Below are positions 58,398-64,000 of a stretch of DNA of 64,000 nucleotides, piece after piece (the first letter of the stretch is position 1; each line of letters opens with the position of its first letter). The DNA lies in contig NZ_QMBP01000002.1 of assembly GCF_003289945.1 (NCBI RefSeq), forward strand, positions 248,001 through 312,000, written 5' to 3'. The DNA is from Mesorhizobium hawassense. GTDB taxonomy: Bacteria; Pseudomonadota; Alphaproteobacteria; Rhizobiales; Rhizobiaceae. Below the pieces are notes generated by a model. It had not been told where the DNA came from and searched no databases. It saw only the letters and a program-made list of their open reading frames with translations. The position numbers were made by a program, and so were the translations under genes.

Positions 58398-58712
58398 GTG
58401 GACTTGGATACGCTCGTCATAGAAGTGAAGCCCCAGTATGGCCATGGATGGTTCATCGCCGGCGAGCACCGTTTTGAAGTACCTGCCCCTTTCTCGGTGA
58501 AGGTTGAGACCTCACAGCTTGAAAGCTCGCAGCCCAGGGTCTGGACCGGGATCGTGCTAACCGAGGGGCATGAATTTGAAGGGTGCCGATTGACCCTGAC
58601 CCCACGTCATGTGGAGTGGTCGGGTATCGTCAACATTTTGATTGAAGCGGACCGGCTCACGAGCGGCTTTGGGGAGATAGTCAGTCTTCCGCCGCAAGAC
58701 GTTTCAATCTGA
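58398..58712 (+). CDS. Hypothetical protein (104 aa), no recognised family
   Basis: Starts at a GTG (58398; an alternative GTG is at 58394 in another frame). Soluble, beta-rich, no signal or membrane segment. Sequence such as VIEVKPQYGHGWFIAGEHRF and GIVLTEGHEFEGCRLTLTPR shows no motif I know. It is less GC-rich than its neighbours, with codon choices unlike them, which suggests recent acquisition. It stands alone between the nucleotidase terminator and ferrochelatase. Confidence 0.5.
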   Translation: MDLDTLVIEVKPQYGHGWFIAGEHRFEVPAPFSVKVETSQLESSQPRVWTGIVLTEGHEFEGCRLTLTPRHVEWSGIVNILIEADRLTSGFGEIVSLPPQDVSI

Positions 58713-58861
58713 TCCGAATGCCAGTAGCCTATCGAGGCCTATATTCCTGTCGCAATCTTGGTTTGCCAACCAGACAATAGCCGCGTGGTAAGGTGCGGCC
58801 AGACGCGGCATTGAAAACCGGCAGGGCATCGCTAGTTTCGCGGCGCTACCGGAGACCGTTC

Positions 58862-59926
58862 ATGACGCTTGCCAGCCCCACCGATGCCGAAGCCGCCAAG
58901 GCCGTGGGTCCGCTGTCCGTCGACGCCGCGCCTGTCCGGCCGGGCAGGATCGGCATCATGCTGGTCAATCTCGGCACGCCCGACGGCACCGACTTCAAGC
59001 CGATGTGGCGGTATCTCAGGGAATTCCTCTCCGATCCACGCGTCATCGAGCTCAACAAGGCGATCTGGTACCCGATCCTCTACGGGCTGGTGCTGACCAC
59101 CCGGCCGAAGAAATCGGGCGCCAACTATGCCAGGATCTGGAACCGGGAGAAGAACGAGTCGCCGCTGCGCACCTTCACCCGCGCTCAAGGTCAGAAGCTG
59201 GCCGCAGCGCTCACCGACCTGCCTAACGTGACGGTCGACTGGGCAATGCGCTACGGCAATCCCTCGACGGCAAGCGTCGCTCAAAAACTGGTCGACCAGG
59301 GCTGCGAGCGCATCCTCACCTTTCCGCTCTATCCGCAATATTCGGCGACAACGACGGCGACGGCCAACGACCAGTTGTTCCGCGCGCTGATGAAGATCAG
59401 GCACACGCCGGCGATCCGCAGCGTGCCGCCCTACTATGACGAACCGGTCTATATCGAGGCACTGGCACGTTCGATCGAGAAGCACCTGGCGACGCTCGAT
59501 TTCGAGCCGGAAGTGGTGATCACCTCCTACCACGGCATCCCGAAACCCTATTCCGACAAGGGCGACCCCTACCGGGCGCACTGCCTGGAGACGACGCGGC
59601 TGCTCCGGGCAAGGCTCGGTTGGAATGAGAACAAGCTCATCGCCACCTTCCAGTCGCGTTTCGGCGCGCAGGAATGGCTGCAGCCCTACACCGACGTCAC
59701 CGTCGAGAAGCTGGCCAAGGACGGCGTTAAATCGATCGCCATCGTCAATCCCGGCTTTTCCGTAGACTGCATCGAGACGCTGGACGAGATCGGCCGCGAA
59801 GCGGCCGAGACCTTCCATCACGCCGGCGGCCGGAACTTCGCCCACATCCCTTGTCTCAACGACAGCGCCGAGGGCATGACGGTGGTCGAGGCGTTGGTGC
59901 GGCGCGAGCTTTCCGGCTGGGTGTGA
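58862..59926 (+). CDS. hemH: Ferrochelatase
   Basis: Inserts Fe2+ into protoporphyrin IX to make heme, at the inner membrane surface. It has 354 residues from the ATG at 58862. The first about 30 residues are an extension common in rhizobia. Features are GIMLVNLGTPDGTDFKPMWR, the central PLYPQYSATTTATANDQ, the catalytic His in VVITSYHGIPKPYSDKGDPY (near residue 220), FQSRFGAQEWLQPYT, and the second metal-site Glu in FSVDCIETLDEI. The family is secure. Confidence 0.95.
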   Translation: MTLASPTDAEAAKAVGPLSVDAAPVRPGRIGIMLVNLGTPDGTDFKPMWRYLREFLSDPRVIELNKAIWYPILYGLVLTTRPKKSGANYARIWNREKNESPLRTFTRAQGQKLAAALTDLPNVTVDWAMRYGNPSTASVAQKLVDQGCERILTFPLYPQYSATTTATANDQLFRALMKIRHTPAIRSVPPYYDEPVYIEALARSIEKHLATLDFEPEVVITSYHGIPKPYSDKGDPYRAHCLETTRLLRARLGWNENKLIATFQSRFGAQEWLQPYTDVTVEKLAKDGVKSIAIVNPGFSVDCIETLDEIGREAAETFHHAGGRNFAHIPCLNDSAEGMTVVEALVRRELSGWV

Positions 59927-60061
59927 CCGGCTTCACCGACGGGCTTGAAAGCGGTGCGCAAAACCCGCCGCTAACCAATATTAGCGATCACCTGATTGTA
60001 ACGTTTCGGAAACACACTTAAGTGATTCCGTGAGGTCGCCGCCTTTTGAGGGAGAAACGAA

Positions 60062-61012
60062 ATGGGCTTTAGCGGTTTCAGTATCTCGATCATTGTCCTT
60101 GTCTTCTTTGTCGTCATCCTGCTTTTCAAAGGCATCAGGACGGTGCCGCAAGGTTACAATTACACGGTGGAGCGCTTCGGCCGTTACACCAAGACGCTGG
60201 CCCCTGGCCTCAACATCATCAACCCCATTTTCGAGCGCGTCGGCGCCAAGATGAACATGATGGAGCAGGTGCTCGATGTCCCGACGCAGGAGATCATCAC
60301 CCGCGACAACGCCATCGTCGGCGTCGACGGTGTCGCCTTCTACCAGGTTCTGAACGCACCGCAGGCGGCCTACCAGGTCTCCGGCCTGCAGAACGCTATT
60401 CTCAACCTGACCATGACCAACATCCGTACCGTCATGGGTTCGATGGACCTCGACGAATTGCTGTCCAACCGCGATGCGATCAACGAACGGCTGCTGCGCG
60501 TCGTCGACGAGGCTGCGCACCCGTGGGGCATCAAGATCACCCGCGTCGAGATCAAGGACATCAATCCACCGGCCAACCTGGTGGAATCGATGGGCCGCCA
60601 GATGATGGCCGAGCGCGACAAGCGCGCCCAGATCCTGGCCGCCGAAGGCATGAAGCAGTCGCAGATCCTCGAGGCCGAGGGCCGCAGGGAGGCAGCCTTC
60701 CGCGACGCCGAGGCGCGCGAACGCTCGGCCGAGGCAGAAGCCAAGGCGACGCAGGTCGTTTCGGAGGCCATCGCCAAGGGCGACGTGCAGGCGATCAACT
60801 ACTTCGTCGCGCAGAAATACACCGAGGCGTTGGCCAGGATCGGCTCCTCCAGCAACAACAAGATCGTGCTGATGCCGTTCGAAGCCTCCTCGCTGATCGG
60901 CTCGCTCGGCGGCATCGGCGAGATCGCCCGCGAAGTGTTCAAGGGCGACAGCCCTTCCGGCACGCAGCGGCAGGGCTCGCGCCCGCCGGTCGTGCGGCAA
61001 TCCGACAGCTGA
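60062..61012 (+). CDS. qmcA: SPFH/Band-7 (QmcA/stomatin-like) membrane scaffold protein
   Basis: A 316-residue inner-membrane protein with one N-terminal helix ([20 protein letters not shown]). The Band-7 domain follows ([20 protein letters not shown] to [11 protein letters not shown]). The coiled coil with alternate Ala/Glu ([20 protein letters not shown]) ends the SPFH pattern, and [20 protein letters not shown] is typical of QmcA. These proteins organise membrane microdomains and often regulate FtsH. The NfeD gene lies downstream. Start with GGAGAAACGAA before the ATG. Confidence 0.92.
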   Translation: MGFSGFSISIIVLVFFVVILLFKGIRTVPQGYNYTVERFGRYTKTLAPGLNIINPIFERVGAKMNMMEQVLDVPTQEIITRDNAIVGVDGVAFYQVLNAPQAAYQVSGLQNAILNLTMTNIRTVMGSMDLDELLSNRDAINERLLRVVDEAAHPWGIKITRVEIKDINPPANLVESMGRQMMAERDKRAQILAAEGMKQSQILEAEGRREAAFRDAEARERSAEAEAKATQVVSEAIAKGDVQAINYFVAQKYTEALARIGSSSNNKIVLMPFEASSLIGSLGGIGEIAREVFKGDSPSGTQRQGSRPPVVRQSDS

Positions 61013-61022
61013 GGTGACGGCC

Positions 61023-61121
61023 GCAATTCCAGGAAAAGTGTGACGCGGTTTTCCGTTCGGAATTGCGGCAAACAGAGAAAATAGGACGGTTCCTCGTTTC
61101 CGTGAAACGAGGAACTGCTCC
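61023..61121. repeat. Two-hairpin intergenic repeat, copy E, inside the qmcA-nfeD pair
   Basis: Hairpin 1: GCAATTCC (61023-61030)/GGAATTGC (61059-61066), inner GGAAAA/TTTTCC, loop core GTGTGACGCGG. Linker GGCAAACAGAGAAA. Hairpin 2: GTTCCTCGTTTC (61089-61100) pairs perfectly with GAAACGAGGAAC (61104-61115), with a looser base to 61121. It fills most of the 125 bases between two genes that usually form one operon. Confidence 0.85.
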
Positions 61122-61137
61122 GGGTGGGAGAACATCA

Positions 61138-61602
61138 ATGATCGACCGCATCGTTTCGGAACTCGGCCCGTGGAACTGGATGGTTCTCGGTATCGTGCTC
61201 CTGGTGATGGAAGTCGTGGCGCCTGGTGTGTTCATGCTGTGGATAGGCATCGCCGCGCTGATCATCGGCGCGGTGTCGCTGGCGATCTGGGACGCCGCCT
61301 TCTGGACCTGGCAGGTCCAGGTCCTTGCTTTCCTTCTGCTTGCCGTGGTCTCGGCCTTTGTCGGCAGGCAGATCGCCGTCGGCAGGCAGGGCAGCATCGA
61401 CCAGCCGCTGCTCAATCGCCGCGGCGCGCAGATGGTCGGCCGCACGGCAACGCTGGCCGAGCCGATCAAGAACGGCCGCGGTCGTATCCGGCTCGGCGAC
61501 ACGCTGTGGCGCGTCTCCGGTCCCGACCTGCCGGTTGGCGCTCAGGTGCGTGTGACGGGCGCCGCGGATACCGATCTGGAGCTGACGGTCGAGGCGATCT
61601 AA
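61138..61602 (+). CDS. NfeD-family membrane protein (short form)
   Basis: A 154-residue protein: about four short membrane segments (NWMVLGIVLLVMEVVAPGVF, then LWIGIAALIIGAVSLAI and a third) followed by a C-terminal OB-fold domain (GAQMVGRTATLAEPIKNGRG, then RLGDTLWRVSGPDLPVGAQV). NfeD proteins act with SPFH partners such as QmcA, whose gene lies upstream. The short form lacks the ClpP-like protease. The ATG at 61138 follows GGGAG by seven bases, just beyond the repeat. Confidence 0.88.
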   Translation: MIDRIVSELGPWNWMVLGIVLLVMEVVAPGVFMLWIGIAALIIGAVSLAIWDAAFWTWQVQVLAFLLLAVVSAFVGRQIAVGRQGSIDQPLLNRRGAQMVGRTATLAEPIKNGRGRIRLGDTLWRVSGPDLPVGAQVRVTGAADTDLELTVEAI

Positions 61603-61603
61603 G

Positions 61604-61711
61604 CAAGTCCAGGAGAAGTGTGAGCGGTTAGGCTCGGCGACCTCGCCGTAGCCTCCCGTCCGCAACTAACCCGGGACGGATTGAGATTTCAGGCCGATTC
61701 GGCCTGAAATC
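61604..61711. repeat. Degenerate repeat copy F plus a separate perfect hairpin
   Basis: After the nfeD stop, GCAAGTCCAGGAGAAGTGTG followed by AGCGGTTAGG matches the start and loop of the hairpin family, but the right arm is rearranged. Further on, GATTTCAGGCCG (61685-61696) and CGGCCTGAAATC (61700-61711) form 12 perfect pairs with loop ATT. That hairpin lies between the convergent nfeD and kdsD and may terminate one or both, though T-runs are weak. Confidence 0.6.
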
Positions 61712-61719
61712 ATCCGGCT

Positions 61720-62742
61720 TCAGGCTGCGCCAATGCGCAGCAGGTCGTGGAAATGAACCACGCCAACCGGCATTTTGTTTTTGATCACCACAAGCGCGCC
61801 GATATTGTGCTCGTTGAGCATCGCGATCGCCGTGCCCGCAAGCGTCTGCGGATCGATCGTCTTGGGCGTGCGGGTCATGACCTCGTCGACGCTGACGTCG
61901 GCCAGATTGCGATGCAGATTGCGCGCGACGTCGCCGTCGGTGACGATCCCGACCAGTTTGCCGCTGGCATCGACGATGCAGACGCAACCGACTTTCTTCT
62001 GCGACAGCGTCATCACCGCTTCCGGCATCTTGGTGCCGACCAGGGCCAGCGGAATCTGGTCGCCGGTCCGCATGATCTCCGAGACCAGGGTCAGATTGGC
62101 GCCAAGCTGCCCGCCCGGGTGCAAGGTTCGGAAGTGATCGGGCGTGAAACCGCGCGCCTCGAGCAGCGCGATCGCCAGCGCATCGCCCATGACGAGTTGC
62201 AGAAGCGTCGACGTCGTCGGCGCCAGCCCGTGCGGACAGGCCTCAGGCACGATCGGCAACAGCAAAACCACATCCGCCGCCCGAGCCAGCGCCGAGGTCT
62301 CGCCCGAAGTGATGGCGATCAGCGGGATGGAGAAGCGCCTCGAATAGGCGACGATGCCCATCAGTTCCTTGGTCTCGCCCGACCACGACATGGCGATGAT
62401 GGCGTCGTCGCGGGCGATCATCCCGAGATCGCCGTGATTGGCCTCCGCAGAATGGACGAAGAAGGCGGGCGTGCCGGTCGAGGCAAGCGTTGCGGCAATC
62501 TTGGAGCCGATATGGCCGCTCTTGCCGACGCCGGTGACGATGACGCGGCCTTCGATATGGGAGATCAGGTCGATGGCGCGTGCGAACGGCTCGGCCAGTC
62601 CGTTCGCGAGCGCGGCGCCAAGCGCCGCCACGCCGGCCTGCTCCGTCGCCACCGTTCTCAGCGCCGATTCGATCGCGGCCTGCCTGTCCGGCTGCTTTCT
62701 TTCTGGGGACCCCGCATGCATGGCAGAAGCCATTAGCGCCAT
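61720..62742 (-). CDS. kdsD: Arabinose-5-phosphate isomerase
   Basis: Converts ribulose 5-phosphate to arabinose 5-phosphate, the first step to Kdo of lipopolysaccharide. It has 340 residues. The SIS sugar-phosphate domain (about 45-180) has TGVGKSGHIGSKIAATLAST, FVHSAEANHGDLGMI, AMSWSGETKELMGI and the His in CPHGLAPTTST. Two CBS domains (about 215-340) regulate it (IVDASGKLVGIVTDGDVARN). Divergent from the outer-membrane gene. KdsD and capsule KpsF are paralogues; no capsule genes are near, so KdsD is favoured. Confidence 0.9.
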   Translation of the reverse strand: MALMASAMHAGSPERKQPDRQAAIESALRTVATEQAGVAALGAALANGLAEPFARAIDLISHIEGRVIVTGVGKSGHIGSKIAATLASTGTPAFFVHSAEANHGDLGMIARDDAIIAMSWSGETKELMGIVAYSRRFSIPLIAITSGETSALARAADVVLLLPIVPEACPHGLAPTTSTLLQLVMGDALAIALLEARGFTPDHFRTLHPGGQLGANLTLVSEIMRTGDQIPLALVGTKMPEAVMTLSQKKVGCVCIVDASGKLVGIVTDGDVARNLHRNLADVSVDEVMTRTPKTIDPQTLAGTAIAMLNEHNIGALVVIKNKMPVGVVHFHDLLRIGAA

Positions 62743-62881
62743 GTCGTCCGCCTGTCCAACGGAATTGCCGTTCGCGCTCGTTTGTGGGCAGCACAGCTAG
62801 TCGGTCTCAACCCTCCGTTAACCATCCGCATTTACGGTTCGGTAAGTATGGCGCAACCGCGCCGCGCAAGCAGTGGTGACG

Positions 62882-64000
62882 ATGTCCGGGGGCCAGCCTG
62901 AAACGAAAATAGGTCGAAAGGGCATTGCCGTCGCGGCACTGCTGCTGACGGCTAGCGCCCTTGCAATGCTGCGCCCGGTGCCGGCATTTTCCCAGGAGAC
63001 CGAGCTGCGTGGCGAGGTTTCCGAATCGGCCATACTCGCCGACCAGCAGCGCAAGGCCAGGCAACTGCGGGCGCAGGGATCGCAGGATCAGAACGCGCCC
63101 GCGGCCGCCCAGGATACGGCGCCGACGACCTATCAGCCGGCAAGCCCCGGCGCCGTTCCGGATGACGACCAGGCGACGGCGGACAGTATCTTCGACCAGC
63201 CGCAGGCGACCGACGCCTCCCCGGCCGACACGACGGCGCCGGTAAAGCCGCGCCGCCCTTCGACGGCGAAGCAGCGCGAGCAGGACACCAAGGCCGGCAC
63301 TCGGGGCACGAGAGCCGGCACCAAGACCGCCGACAAGAAGAAGGCCAAGAAGAAACCCGGCGCGGCGACGGACAGCACGACCACCGCCGCGACCGCCGCG
63401 ACGGGCAGCCAGACCGATGGCGCCGCCACCGACGAGGTGGATGCCAATCGCCGCGCCCTCACCATCGACAGCGTCGACAAGCAGAAGCTCGACCCAGGCC
63501 AGGAGCGCACCGGATCGATCGATGGGCAGAAGGTGAAGCCCGAGGACGATCCGTTCGCCGCCCCCGGCGTCAAGATCGGCACCTTTCTCTTCCGGCCGAC
63601 GCTCGAGCAGGGCTTCACCGCGACGTCCAATGCCGATGCCAGCAGCACCGGCAAGTCGGCCGTTCTCGCCGAAACCGCGCTGCGTTTCACCGCCACCTCC
63701 GACTGGCGCGAGAATTCGGCTCTGATCACCGGCTACGGCCAGTTCCGCAACACCGTCTCAGGCGAGAAGATCAACGACGCGCAGGGTCGCATCGAGGGCC
63801 AGCTCAATGTCGATCTCGACAACGAGCTGCGCGCCATCGCCAAGCTGGGCTACGAGGCGGCACCCGAATCGGCTTCCTCGCCGGATGCGATCGCCGGCGT
63901 CACCTCGCAGCCGCTGCGCCAGACCGTGGACGGCAGCCTCGGTCTCGAAAAGAGCGTCGGCAAGATGCGTTACGCGCTGACCGGCGCGGTCTCGCACGAC
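62882..64000 (+). CDS. Outer-membrane beta-barrel protein (5' part; runs off the window)
   Basis: Frame open from the ATG at 62882 to the window end (373 codons). It has an N-terminal signal peptide (GIAVAALLLTASALAMLRPV, cut near AFS-Q). The next about 180 residues are low-complexity, rich in Ala, Pro, Thr and Lys (with KKKAKKK), probably a periplasmic or surface linker. From about residue 225 beta-barrel sequence starts (GVKIGTFLFRPTLEQGFTAT, then ALRFTATSDWRENSALITGY), alternating hydrophobic strands like the BBP2/porin-2 type. Length and C-terminus are unknown. Function not known. Confidence 0.75.
   Translation, partial: MSGGQPETKIGRKGIAVAALLLTASALAMLRPVPAFSQETELRGEVSESAILADQQRKARQLRAQGSQDQNAPAAAQDTAPTTYQPASPGAVPDDDQATADSIFDQPQATDASPADTTAPVKPRRPSTAKQREQDTKAGTRGTRAGTKTADKKKAKKKPGAATDSTTTAATAATGSQTDGAATDEVDANRRALTIDSVDKQKLDPGQERTGSIDGQKVKPEDDPFAAPGVKIGTFLFRPTLEQGFTATSNADASSTGKSAVLAETALRFTATSDWRENSALITGYGQFRNTVSGEKINDAQGRIEGQLNVDLDNELRAIAKLGYEAAPESASSPDAIAGVTSQPLRQTVDGSLGLEKSVGKMRYALTGAVSHD

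Noticed and set aside
1..64000. Search for insertion sequences, integrases, att sites or CRISPR arrays
   Set aside because: No transposase, integrase or cas-like frame and no regularly spaced direct repeats were seen, although two regions look inserted.

Overview
The window is GC-rich DNA from a motile alphaproteobacterium of the Rhizobiales. A Mesorhizobium-like genome is the best guess, from gene content and not from any search. The pointers are the flagellar regulators FlaF and FlbT, the flgE-flgK-flgL-flaF-flbT-flgD-fliQ gene order, a homospermidine synthase, a Brucella Omp10-type lipoprotein, an ornithine decarboxylase behind a long structured leader, and palindromic intergenic repeats of the rhizobial kind. 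It reads as chromosome. I see no phage, plasmid, transposase or CRISPR genes.

Layout. 1-4.9 kb: flagellar hook, junction and export genes (flgE 3' end to fliQ), closed by a terminator. 5.1-15.9 kb: non-flagellar genes sitting between fliQ and flhA. These are an asparagine synthetase, an MFS exporter, a remnant polyamine-catabolism locus (XRE-cupin regulator, orphan TOBE piece, PuuB-like oxidase, cupin), a ClC channel, and a MarR/NAD-epimerase/cupin cluster. 16.0-19.3 kb: flhA, fliR and a FliJ-like coiled-coil protein. 19.3-24.6 kb: a second non-flagellar islet with gene debris (DUF4239 and pyruvate-oxidase fragments), an L,D-transpeptidase, an OmpA lipoprotein, a GYD protein and a cNMP-binding patatin phospholipase. 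24.6-26.2 kb: three more flagellar-type genes (rod-binding, FlgN-like, FliL-like).

26.4-46 kb is ordinary chromosome: an SCP2 protein behind a palindromic promoter, ornithine decarboxylase, amidase, a LysR regulator, a DUF1007/NicO nickel-cobalt pair, a CDF metal exporter, an epimerase, an aminotransferase, SDRs, the tRNA hydroxylase TrhO, KDPG aldolase, an AraC/SDR pair, a tRNA-Gln and a DUF882 protein. 46-64 kb: a sigma-54 regulator, oligoendopeptidase F, a membrane-anchored H3TH protein, pabB-pabC, a DUF3445 N-demethylase, homospermidine synthase, an Omp10-like lipoprotein, a LysM nucleotidase, ferrochelatase, an SPFH/NfeD pair, arabinose-5-phosphate isomerase and the start of an outer-membrane protein.

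Two themes link separate genes. One is polyamines: ornithine decarboxylase makes putrescine, homospermidine synthase uses it, and the PuuB-like oxidase would degrade it. The other is a family of intergenic hairpin repeats. Six copies share a loop core close to AAGTGTGnnnCGGTT while their stems differ but still pair, and a seventh copy is degenerate. Four copies carry a second long hairpin. The sharpest regulatory candidates are a 19-bp hairpin that buries the likely ribosome-binding site and start codon of the NicO nickel/cobalt exporter, and a 23-bp palindrome filling the promoter of the PuuR-like gene.
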